Part shown: in pieces, positions 11,841 to 20,824 of the stretch
Layout of the letters: each line of letters starts with the position of its first letter
How positions within the stretch are numbered: position 1 is the first letter of the stretch
Assembly: GCA_029721515.1 (NCBI GenBank)
Contig: CM056562.1
Coordinates: 6,455,267 to 6,519,266, forward strand
Direction of reading: 5' to 3'
DNA length: 64,000 nt
From: Synanceia verrucosa
Taxonomy: Eukaryota; Chordata; Actinopteri; Perciformes; Synanceiidae
Notes under the pieces: model-generated
What the model saw: only the letters and a program-made list of their open reading frames with translations
Databases searched by the model: none
What the model was told of the DNA's origin: nothing
Program-made: the position numbers and the translations under genes

Positions 11841-12114
11841 CAGATATGAAGTGGGCGCCACAAACACGGGCATTTCTGATAATGTCCTCTGTCCAGTCTG
11901 TACGCTTGATTGCTTGCAACCACAAAGCTCTCCTACTTTTCTGGAAAGGTCTGTTCCCTCTCGGAATTGCGAAAAACTTAATTTTTTTATTGTCCCTGTT
12001 GGTACAACCGTACACACACAAGATGGCATGGTTTTTCTTTTCTTCAACACGTCGAGATCTTCTCTTCTTTATCTTCGCTGGGGGTTTCAGTGATGACGTA
12101 GCTTTGAAAATCAT
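11841..12114 (-). pseudogene. THAP DNA-binding domain exon of the transposase
   Basis: The frame has CVYGC, FFAIPRGNRPF, LWLQAI and CGAHF, i.e. the C-X(2-4)-C...C-X2-H zinc ligands plus the conserved Pro and Trp of THAP domains, which bind transposon ends. It ends at a strong donor (CTG|GTAAGT, exon end 11841). A second ATG at 12027-12029 opens MPSCV in the neighbouring frame, the usual THAP start; the two frames are separated by a GTGTGTGT run, so a 2-base slippage event probably shifted the natural start out of frame. Confidence 0.8.
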
Positions 12115-12155
12115 CTATTGGATCGCGCAGTCAGATACTGTATGAGGCACAGGTC

Positions 12156-12355
12156 TCCACTGCCTCACCGGTGATTTCTGCCCTGTATTTGACAGCGAAA
12201 TACTCAAATTAGGCGATTTTTACTTAATAAAATTTCAAAAATGTGTAGAGTCATACTGAAAATGCATCTATAGCACAGATCAGTGGAAAATTATTCTTTT
12301 TTATCATGATGGCAGGTGAGGCAGTGCCCTGACTGCACGTCACTGCCACTGTCGT
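12156..12355 (-). repeat. Right end of the DNA transposon with an inverted GCACTGCCTCACC motif
   Basis: On the minus strand the end starts CAGTGGCAGTGACGTGCAG, followed by GCACTGCCTCACCTGCC. An inverted partner (CCACTGCCTCACCGGTGA on the plus strand) lies at about 12157-12174, so the 200-base end can form a stem-loop. The outer edge at 12355 is where the BEL/Pao coding sequence begins. Confidence 0.55.
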
Positions 12356-13507
12356 AATTTGCTCTGGCTTCCTTGGACAGTGTTCCGCATTTTGCCTCAG
12401 GAATGGGGGTCCTTGACTCCAGCGTCCAGGTCCCGCCACTTCCAGCAGTGATTTCCCTCTCGTTATGTCATCAGCTGGATTATTTTGACTGTCATCATTA
12501 AGGAGGTCTGGATGGTGCCTCCTGCATGAATGGTAAGGTACTGCTCCATATGCCCACTCTGACGTGTCACAGAAGATATGGGGGATCTGTACCTTCTACT
12601 GGGACCGCTGAGTAACAGTGGGGAATGGAAACACTGCTGAGGTGCTTCAGTTCATTTTCCCAGGCTTCCCAGGCCTGGAGGAGAGTGGGGGCTAGATCAG
12701 AATCATCCCAACCTCTTTATTAGGACCATAGCTGCTGGATTAGCACTTTAGCGTAGGTTGTGAATGGTACCATGAATGCTAAGGGGTCATACTGACTAGC
12801 CAGCACTTGATAGGCTGTCCTCATTGTCACCATAGTGTGCTCCAGAATGTGATACTGATAGCCAAGGGTGTCAGTAGCACAGTTCCATCTCAGGTCTAAG
12901 GTGGGTTCAAAGTGGGTCTGTTCGGTTCTGGCTCAGCCACTGCTCTGTTACCGGCAATCTGGCACTTGTGGGAAGATGGGCCACCACGCTTGGGTGATTA
13001 TTTTCCCACTGTCTGAGATCAGCCCTGTAATGAGGAGGCGACTTGTCCAGGGTGTACCCTGCCTTCCACCCTAAAACAGCTGGGATAGGCTCCATCCTCC
13101 CCACAACCCTATGAGGATAAGCGGTAGATAATGGATGGATGGATGGATGTCTGAGATCAAACCCTAAGGTGTGCAGTTATTTCACTCTTCGTGGGGCCCT
13201 AGCAATGGTGGGGGAACTTTTGAGACTGTTGTCAATGTAGAAGCTCTGTTGTACAAACTGGAGCACTTCGGGATGGTTCTCTTGGTGGTTGCGAGCATGG
13301 CTCTCTTGGTGGTTGTGAGCATGTTGTTGCAGTGTGACAATGGCACAGCATGGTCTGCTTGTTGTGTCAAATGGCAGCACCTGCCATTCATACAGGTCTG
13401 GTTGGTCTTCAAGGCGCATGTCTCTCCAAATGAACCAAAGTAGGGATCTGTCCTCAGGTAAGAGGTGAAACATAGCATGGATGTCCCCACTCACCGCCAC
13501 TGGGTGT
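12356..13507 (-). pseudogene. BEL/Pao reverse transcriptase and RNase H fragments
   Basis: Segments include GDIHAMFHLLPEDRSLLWF and WQVLPFDTTSRPCCA (reverse-transcriptase palm, with the usual SPF/YXDD region altered), QQSFYIDN, FDLRQW-type sequence followed by NNHPSVV, and at the low-coordinate end a PGRWSQGPPFLR stretch typical of the BEL/Pao RNase H to integrase junction. Frames change several times. A SINE (13022-13147) splits the reverse-transcriptase part. Confidence 0.72.
13022..13147 (+). repeat. 5'-truncated tRNA-type SINE inserted in BEL/Pao
   Basis: The 3' part of the SINE family seen at four other places here (GGGATAGGCTCCA, GAGGATAAGCGGTAGA, (TGGA)n). It is flanked by a perfect 12-base target duplication, TGTCTGAGATCA, at 13010-13021 and 13148-13159. 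Confidence 0.92.
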
Positions 13508-14230
13508 TGTCTGAATCAGATGAGGACACCTATCAGCGACGGACCCAGTGTAGGCCCAGGTAGGAGTTGGTTATTTAAGGAGATCCCTTGATGGCAAAGT
13601 TGTGGCAGACCAGGTGATGGGAAGATACCATGCTTCTGCAGGCTGCTTTATCTCCTTGGGTTGAAGCTTCTTGACATACCCAGCTTTGATGAGTTTGTGG
13701 ATCTCAGCTGAGTAGACTGCTGCTTTCTCAGGTTCCCTCTTGAGTCATTTCTCTGTAGCCCTCAGATGAGCCATGACCGAATGGGTAGAACTGTTGAGCC
13801 TAGGTGCCCCAAAGCTTTCTCAAAAGTGGGGTTGTATCACGATGGACCCCTGCAACCTTGAGTCGCTGAGTTCTCGCTTCCAAGAGATTTAGGGCATCCT
13901 GATCCTCACAAGAGCGGACAGCCATCTTCTTGTTCTGGAAGGGGAAAACAATGAGTTTCCATAACATTTCCACTTTCCATTACAGGAGGTCATCAGGTCA
14001 CTAGCGACTATAGTGAACAGGCACTGTTGCTCTGATGTCTGATCTGGTGCACATGCTGTTGCACATTGTAGATCCCAACCAAGGGCATTGTGGATTGTGG
14101 CTATGGGTCCACCATTCGCCCCTCTGCAAGTCGGCTCTGTGGCGGTGATGAGGTGTACATGATCTGAGCCGAGCAGCACCAGTGGCCGTACCTTGTAGAA
14201 TGACTCCAGTGGTATTCCTCAAAAGTTTGC
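13508..14230 (-). pseudogene. BEL/Pao region between protease and reverse transcriptase, degraded
   Basis: Short minus-strand fragments such as LLGSDHVHLITATEPTC and SAGVRTRRWLSALV-like pieces look like the linker after the protease, but frames change often and no catalytic motif is visible. It is assigned by position between two recognisable parts of one element. Confidence 0.45.
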
Positions 14231-14500
14231 TCAACCAGATGTAGGCCTGCTGCAGTGAATGCTCCCTGCACTTTGTACCGCTTGTGTGGGTTGGCTTTGG
14301 GGGAGATTTCGAAGCTCACCTTTGATCCCTGGAGGTGTGTCACATCCGTGCGTACGGGCAAAGGTCTCTGACTCACTGTTCAGCCGGAGCTGCCAGACAG
14401 CTGTTGGTAAGATCATTGTCCGTTGTGCTCCATCATCTAATACAGCAAAGGTTTCTACTGCATTAGAGTTGTTGTGTGCTAAGACGGGAATCACTTTCAA
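14231..14500 (-). pseudogene. BEL/Pao aspartic protease (DUF1758-like)
   Basis: The frame reads MKVIPVLAHNN...TFAVLDDGAQRTMIL. In this family the active site is in A-L-x-D-x-G-A/S; here it is VLDDGAQ. It follows the gag zinc-knuckle region directly, as expected, and is in the same orientation. Confidence 0.72.
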
Positions 14501-14503
14501 GAG

Positions 14504-16370
14504 TTAATTGCTGGATGTTATACTTGGTGTGAAGTATACTCGGCTTTCTGAAGCTCTTGGCTGTGAGTCGTTAGAACGACATTGAGCAACACTGTGGAGA
14601 ACCTGGGAAGGAATATCGCCACAGTCGCTGCAGGGTTTTTTAAGGTTGCAGGACTCAGGTGTGTGAGTATGTGCACACTTCCAACAGTGTTTTCCTGCTG
14701 TTGTCCACCTGTCCAGATCTGCAGCTGTTTGCTCCCTGATGTTAGGGCATCGACTTGTGTAATGTTCTTTGCTATCGCAGAAGATACAGTGCACTTTGAA
14801 AGGTTTCTTTCCGCCAGATGACATAGACTTGCTAGAGCTGCTTGGTTGGATGGGCTCTGCGCCATGGTAAACACTTACACTGACCTTTGCCCTTTGGTGA
14901 GATTTTCTCTTTCCCATAACTAGCAGATTTCTCCAGTTGGTAGCACTGTAGTAGTCTGTTTGACAGGCGCCGCTGTTGGGCTTTGCCTTGAAGCCAGCTG
15001 TTCAGGTCCTGCAGATTGTAAGGGTTGAGACTCGTGGTGTTGAGTTTTCCCTGTAACTGGAGGTATTCGATGAACCCATCTCTGAGATATTTAGGTAGCT
15101 TGCTGAGTAGGTAATCAATGTGGGAACAGCAGTTGAGATCTATCCCCTGAAGTTGCTCCAATGAGAGCAACATGCAAACTAAGAGATGGACTCTGAGGGC
15201 AAAGCTCTGTAACGTCCATGCGTCACCAGACTTCATGTCGGCTGCAGTCAGAATGGCTGCTATTTCGCTTTGCGCCAGCTATGTGTGGTTGACCATACTG
15301 TAGCTGCAATGCTTGCATGGCTGCTGAGTACGGGTGTGGGTGATGGCGGCATGACTGCCCAATAATCTGTGCTTCGGGAAACTTGAGATATTCCAGCAGT
15401 ACATGGTACTTGTATTTCTCAGTCAGTTCAAGGTGAGGCTCCAGCAGGTTGTCCAGGGCTAACTTGAGGTTAGCGAACTCTGTCACACCATCTGTTGTGA
15501 AATGTGGGATTTTGGGCTTCGGCACACCGTAGATGGAGCGTTGTTACAAGCCCCAAAGTCATAGGGCTGTAGTCTGGTTTGTTGGCAGCTGTGACTGTGC
15601 AGCTGGGAAGACATTACTCACTACTGCAGCAGGTGGCTGTGACTGAGGTAGAACTACTGGTGAAGGCAAACGCAAATAGTGAGGTAACCCATAGATTGCA
15701 GCAGGTGATAGACAGCTCGGCACAGCTGAGTAGCTGTGATGTAAAGCTGTTGGCTCATAGGCAGAGACTGTGGTCGTTAATAACTGCTGTACTTGAGCCT
15801 GGTGTCTGGAAACAAATTCCCCACCACCGGGATATGGCTCTTTTACCTGGGACTGTAGGAGGACTGGCCCGATGCTGCCGAGGTTGGCGTCACCATCTGT
15901 GGATGGTTTGAAGAGGTAGGAATGGTATGAATGCAGATTTCAGTCTCTCACATTCGAGTGTAGCGGCGTAGTCTCACACCTTAGCTTCTCCCTCTGATGT
16001 CAAGATCACACTTGTTGTGTATTTTTTAATCTAAAGCTCCATGTGATGTGCCTGCCTATCTGCTGGCGGAGAATGGTTTGGAGAGTGGACACATATGGGG
16101 TATGGATCGATTACTGTGTTTTTGAGTTTGTTGGTGAGCTGAACTATTTCCACCCTCTCCTCCTTCTCATTCCTGGACATGGAATCAATGAGAGTGCTGT
16201 AGTGCTTAGGAGGTCACCTGAACTGGAGCTGTGCAAAGCTCTGCTTGTGCCAAATGAAAACCTGCATCTGCTTGTCTACTGACTGCTTCAGCAACTGCTC
16301 CTCTCTGCTCCACATGTCCCCTCTCATCGGGCTGGAGGAGGGAGCAGGCCTCTGGGGATTGTAGGCAAGG
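14504..16370 (-). pseudogene. BEL/Pao gag (DUF1759-like) with zinc knuckles
   Basis: From the N-terminal side: a coiled-coil-like stretch (WSREEQLLKQSVDKQMQVF) near 16300, KPKIPHFTTDGVTEFANLKLALDNLL near 15500 (long form split here: KPKIPHF and FANLKLALDNLL are the key parts), LLSKLPKYLRDGFIEYL near 15100, and CX2C-X-H-type knuckles (CIFCDSKEHYTSRC; CWKCAHTH) near 14770. Together these are typical of BEL/Pao gag polyproteins. Frame changes near 15230 and 14900 break it. Confidence 0.75.
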
Positions 16371-16379
16371 ATGTAGTCT

Positions 16380-17446
16380 TCTAGGTGTTTGGGTGTATGG
16401 TGTTGCCTCCCTGCCTCGTTCCAACACATCAGTGAGGGATGTTGAATATTCTTTTGATGACATATTCTGCAGTATATTGAGCCATTCTTCTTGCAGAATA
16501 GTGGCCAGGTCACAATGTGATTCTAGTGGAGGAAAACATTTCCTGGCTTGCTTCTCCAAAACACCTCAAAGTGGCTCAATAATATTTAGATCTGGTGACT
16601 GTGCAGGCAATGGGAGATATTCAACTTCACTTTCATGTTCATCAAACCACTCTGTCACCAGTCTTGCTGTGTGTATTGGTGCATTATCATCCTGATACAC
16701 AGCACTTCAGGATACAATGTTTGAACAAGTGGGTGCACATGGTCCTCCAGAATGGTTCGGTAGATCTTGGCAGTGACGCGTCAATCTAGCACAAGTATTG
16801 GGCCTAGGGAATCCCATGATATTGCAGCCCAAACCTTCACCGATCCACCCTCTTGCTTCACTCTAGGCATGCAACAGTGTGGGTGGTACGCTTCTTTGGG
16901 ACTTCTCCACACCATAACTCTCCCAGATGTGGGAAAGACAGTAAAGGTGGACTCATCAGAGTTTTGGTGGAAACAGGAGAGTTGAGGTGCACATTTAATT
17001 CTGCAGTGAGTTGGGCAGCTGTGGTTTTATGTTTTTTGGATACAATCCAGGTTAGCACCCGGACATCCCTTTCAGACAGTTTCCTCTTGCGTCCACAGTT
17101 ACTCCTGTGGATGTGGTTCGTCCTTCTTGGTGGTATGCTGACATTACTCTGGATACTGTGGCTTTTGATACATTACAAAGACTTGCTGTCTTGGTCAAAG
17201 ATGCGCCAGCAAGATGTGCACCAACAATCTGTCCTCTTTTGAACTCTGATATGTCACCCATAATGTTGTGTGCATTGCAATATTTCAAGCAAAACTGTGC
17301 TATTACTCTGCTAATTGAACCTTCACACTCTGCTCTTATTGGTGCAATGTGCAATCAATGAAGATTGGCCACCAGCTAGTCAAATTTAGCCATGAAACCT
17401 CCGACACTATATTGGCCAGTGTTTCAGTTTCATTGTCCAACCCCTG
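16380..17446 (-). mobile_element. Tc1/mariner transposon, truncated at its 3' end and nested in BEL/Pao
   Basis: On the minus strand the right end begins CAGGGGTTGGACAATGAAAC at 17446, a Tc1-type terminal repeat. The transposase follows with MGDISEFKRGQIVGAHLAG (paired-like helix-turn-helix), SKATVSRVMSAY, and after frame changes DNAPIHTARL and PDLNIIEPL, the second Asp and third acid of the DDE triad. The opposite terminal repeat was not found; the element ends near 16380 where gag-like sequence takes over. Confidence 0.85.
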
Positions 17447-17931
17447 TCCATGTTACAACACATGCATTTTAACATGTCATTGAACTCACATCGTCAGTCA
17501 CTTCTGTATAGCTGGGACTGCACATGAGGTGAAGGATGTAACACCGCTAACACCGGCTACAACAGAGAAGGAGCTAAGACTACAACAACATTGAGTCCCT
17601 TTTAAATTAAAACACAGACTTCAAAATAAAAGCATTGTTAACATACACACAGTTTTGCTTGAATTCTTAACAACTGTGTTATGGTAGCCTGGCAAGCCAG
17701 ACTATAACATTAAATGTATAGTCCAGGGCAGTAAATAGGCAGAGTTGAAGCCTGTAGGTGGGACCAACTTGTTCAAACTGCCTCTGCACATAATAGGCCA
17801 GCGCTATGACAATCAGAGCAAAAGACAATGTGACGTATTCCTTTTAGCTACCGGCGGAGCCAGCTGGAATATTAGCCTTTTGTCGTAACCGGTAGGTAAA
17901 GTAGCTGGTCGGCAAAACAACAAATACATCC
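17447..17931. other. Unclassified, transposon-like DNA left of a SINE
   Basis: No coding sequence recognised. From about 17690 (TAGCCTGGCAAGCCAGACTA) to about 18600 the sequence resembles a short non-autonomous DNA transposon interrupted by the SINE at 17932-18292, but its ends match each other only weakly. Confidence 0.35.
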
Positions 17932-18292
17932 GTCCATCTATTTTCTACCGCTTATCCTTATACGGTTGCGGGGAGCTGGAGCACATCCCAGCTGTCTTAG
18001 GGCAAGAGGCAGGGTACACCCTGGACAAGTCACCAGTTCATCACAAGGCACATAGAGACAGACAACCACTCACACTCACATTCACACCTACGGACAATTT
18101 TATATTAGCCAATTAACCCAATCCCCATGCATGTTTTTGGATGGTGGGAGGAAGCCGGAGTACCCGGAGAGAACCCACGCAGACACGGGGAGAACAGGCA
18201 AACTCCACACAGAAAGGCCCGGGCCAGGAATCAAACCCTATAACTTCTTGCTTTGAGGTGAGAATGCTAACCACTACACCACTGTGCCGCCT
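17932..18292 (-). repeat. Full-length tRNA-derived SINE
   Basis: On the minus strand it starts GGCGGCACAGTGGTGTAGTG with A-box-like and B-box-like (GATTCC) promoter elements and ends in (TGGA)n-like sequence. A perfect 15-base duplication, ACAACAAATACATCC, flanks it (17917-17931 and 18293-18307). It is the best full-length example of the family in this window. Confidence 0.93.
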
Positions 18293-18307
18293 ACAACAAA
18301 TACATCC

Positions 18308-18833
18308 TTCTTTAAAACGGATAACTTGAGTTCTTCTTTCTGCTCAACTTTTAAAGAAAAGCCCAAGTCTAACTCTTCCAAAATCTATGACAGATGACGG
18401 ATTCGTCAGCGTCAGCCATCTTCCTTGTTGTGCTATCTCCAGCATCATGCAGCCCTGTCTTCATTGTGCTACTCCCACCCCAACGACTCGCTACGCAGAT
18501 AGAGCATTGTGATTTGTCAGCCGGATTTTTGTCTGAGCCAGGATTATCTCCTATGGTGCGCCACTAGACCATCCTGCTAGGCAAAAATATTTTTGCCATT
18601 AGGGTGAGGATAGATTTCTAGGCTACTGTTACGGAAGAAAGTTTGTGACTTCCATCAAGGTGTCTCAGGCAGTTCAGGAGCAGTATTTCTGTAGGGGAGA
18701 GGAATTCTCTTTGTGCATCATAACTTTACAGATTTCTTATCTACATCAAAAAAAACTATACACACCAAAGGAAAGGGAAGGACTACAAAAGCATAAGAGA
18801 CCCCTTTGACTAACCCCATAATACTGAACCTAC
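18308..18833. other. Intergenic-like remnant and SULT copy A intron 3 edge
   Basis: From about 18625 the sequence again matches intron 3 of copies B and D (for example TGTGACTTC...CAAGGTGTCT). Nothing coding was seen. Confidence 0.55.
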
Positions 18834-19240
18834 CATCACCATCCAGAAACTGCTGAAAGAAATCTTCAAAGCTCTCAGGTGTTTCAAGCATCACCCAACC
18901 ATGGGCAAAGTGATAGAGGGACACCAGGACATCTTTGGGGTTCCTCCAGACATAAACAACCTAAAGAGGAGACATGTCAGCCACAGATAGATGCTTGAAT
19001 CAACAGTTGAGTAATGCAAATTATAAATCACCTTAATTTGTTTTGCTTCCACTTCCTGGGGCAACATATCAGGGGGTAGATGAGAGCCAAACATTCGGGG
19101 ATCTGGCCTTTCTCAGAAAGGGTCATCCACACTTCTCTCCTCCAGCCAAGGAACTCGTTCCCTGTTGGAGACATCTTCTGCCAACTCAGGGTGTGCAGCA
19201 TCCATGATCTGGACCAGTATCTGCTGCATCCCTGTTGTGC

Positions 19241-20291
19241 CTGCAGAGTCAAATAAAACAGAGGATTTCACAAACAAAAAAGGGGTAAGGTGACAGACCA
19301 GACATTTTTATAATCATTGATATAAATGTGGTGGACAAAATAATAGAAACACCTCTCTGTAAAACACAACAGCTCCACAAACTACATGCTTCAAAGTGAT
19401 CATAAAGTTGAACTACAGACCGTCTGGCAATGTGCCAGGGCAATTCCTATCTTCCTTCCTTCCTAGCAATGGCACCCATGCTCAGACTACGGCCATCTTC
19501 TAAATTAGCCTTGACTTCAAGCCAAAAATCATGCTTATAGGTCAAAGTTCGTGACCATAGCGCTGCTCCTTTTATGTTGTATGTAAAACTTTTCTGTTTT
19601 GCCAATAAACACAGCTTTTTCTGGATTTTGGATGATTTTTAAGGTATTTTCAAAAATTTACTCATCCTAGGGATTTAATGCTGTAAAGCTGAAACTCCAA
19701 CCACAGATACCCACAATAATGTATTATAAGTGATGTACAACTTTTGACTTGGATGCTCAGTTTGGCAACAGCACTCCCTCAAACAAAACTGGTGCTTTTT
19801 GCCATAGTGTACAAATGGCTGCCTCCAACAAACACACATTACAATTTTGATGTTATTTCTCCTTCAGTCTGTACTTCAGACCTTGGAAAAGATCATATCC
19901 AATAATCATGCTGTGGCTCAAAAAAAATTAAACCTGCAAACATAATTGAAAATATTGTGAAAGCTTAAATTCTCCTAAGAAGACACTAGAAATGAGCCTA
20001 ACACAAGGCAGTAAACACCTTTGACAATGTTAATACAAATTCATCTGATGCATTGAAATTGCATTGAATTTAAATGTGATTGTAATCAAGGATAGTAAAT
20101 TAATAATACATCCAAATTCACAAAATTTCATCAAAGCTTGTTGGCTTAATAAATAATTTGTCAGATATCAAAATACAGTATATACTTGCATGCATGTTGT
20201 ATAGCATTTTAAATAGCATTAAATTCATTCACACAACATAATCAGGTGTGTGACAAAAATGTTTCACTGCAAACTGGAGCAAACAACTGAC
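19241..20291 (-). other. SULT copy A intron 1
   Basis: About 1.05 kb, AT-rich. Segments are shared with intron 1 of copies B, C and D, e.g. the stretch around 19700-19830 recurs at 30650-30740. Donor G|GTCAGT at 20291 and acceptor TGCAG at 19241 are intact. Confidence 0.7.
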
Positions 20292-20445
20292 CAGACTTGG
20301 GGTATGTGATGAGAAAGATATCAGTAGGATGGAGCTCAAAATGCTTCAGATCATCAAGTTCGGCGGGTAGCATTTTGCCCTTGACAGGAAAGTTCCTCCT
20401 CTTATGCCTGAACAGGTAAGGGCTTAACAAGTCCAAAGAATCCAT

Positions 20446-20690
20446 AGCTGCTGAATGAATGAAAGCTGCTGCTGTGTCTCACTAATAAGATGATGTGGAA
20501 TGTTTAGGATGTGCCTTCATGTCTAAAAACTCAGGTTGAACCAGTTGCTGAAATTGCAGCTGAGTCTGTTATGAAAGGCCAAGTCCACAAGGAAGGAGCC
20601 AACTTTGTTTTGAAAAACTTTTCCATGAACACGGTGACATCTCAGGAAATGTTTGTGTCCCCACGAAAACCCTGAAATGATCTACCCTCC
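20446..20690 (-). promoter_or_regulatory. 5' leader and proximal promoter region of SULT copy A
   Basis: About 200 bases upstream of the ATG are strongly conserved among copies A, B and C, ending in a block where B and C have AGGTCA (nuclear-receptor half-site type) but A has AGGCCA at 20576-20581. No convincing TATA box was identified. Promoter function is inferred from position and conservation only. Confidence 0.4.
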
Positions 20691-20824
20691 AGTCCTGCAC
20701 TCCAGCCACCTCCTGACTCATGGTTAACACAAATGCACACATACCCTCCACCCACCACTCACCCCCACCCCCCACAACACACACACCTCACCATCAGCAC
20801 CCCCACATCTGTCAGTAGAATAAC

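Larger units (their letters stand above)
7640..12355. mobile_element. ISL2EU/Harbinger-group DNA transposon with two convergent genes (left end uncertain)
   Basis: A plus-strand gene for a SWIM, YqaJ-nuclease and PHD protein (7732-10223) faces a minus-strand gene for a THAP-DDE transposase (12114 to about 10855). A transposase plus a YqaJ nuclease is, to my knowledge, typical of ISL2EU elements in the PIF/Harbinger group. The right end is sharp: the minus-strand sequence starting CAGTGGCAGTGACGTGCAG at 12355 abuts an open BEL/Pao RNase H region, so the transposon probably interrupted that element or shares its breakpoint. The left terminus was not located; 7455-7485 holds a related GCCTGCCTCACCTGC motif, so the element could reach left to the Gypsy LTR. 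Both genes are damaged. Confidence 0.72.
12356..17446 (-). mobile_element. BEL/Pao LTR retrotransposon, truncated and degenerate, hosting a SINE and a Tc1 element
   Basis: Reading from high to low coordinates on the minus strand: gag (about 16350 to 14504, interrupted upstream by the Tc1 element), protease (14500 to about 14231), then reverse transcriptase and RNase H down to 12356. The integrase and 3' LTR are absent; the element stops where the DNA transposon begins. A 5' end was not identified with confidence. Many stops and frame changes are present, much more decay than in the Gypsy element. Confidence 0.8.
1143..20445 (-). pseudogene. Cytosolic sulfotransferase copy A, nonsense-mutated pseudogene (exons 1-4; exons 5-6 outside the window)
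   Basis: Exons on the minus strand: exon 1 20292-20445, exon 2 19032-19240, exon 3 18834-18960, exon 4 1143-1237, with the same lengths (154, 209, 127, 95) as the intact copies. Exon 1 starts with ATG at 20445 and ends in the PAPS-binding YPKSG. Exon 2 has two lesions: Trp55 of the KSGTTW motif is Gly, and codon 94 (CGA, Arg, in the other copies) is TGA at 19113-19115, before catalytic His105. The donor after exon 4 reads AAG|GC where the paralogs have AAG|GT. Exons 5 and 6 should lie left of position 1. Intron 3 is about 17.6 kb because of nested transposons; in copies B and D it is about 0.6 kb. An SULT family member is certain; a SULT3/amine-sulfotransferase-like subfamily is only a guess. 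A shortened translation product is possible but would lack the catalytic core. Confidence 0.88.

Noticed and set aside
17536..17673. Possible solo LTR or BEL/Pao LTR (TGTAACACC to TTCTTAACA)
   Set aside because: A second copy and a target duplication are missing, and the AATAAA-like signal lies on the opposite strand to BEL/Pao.
18891..19094. Alternative start of SULT copy A at the Met after the nonsense codon
   Set aside because: It would lack the PAPS loop and continues into intron 2 without a supported promoter.
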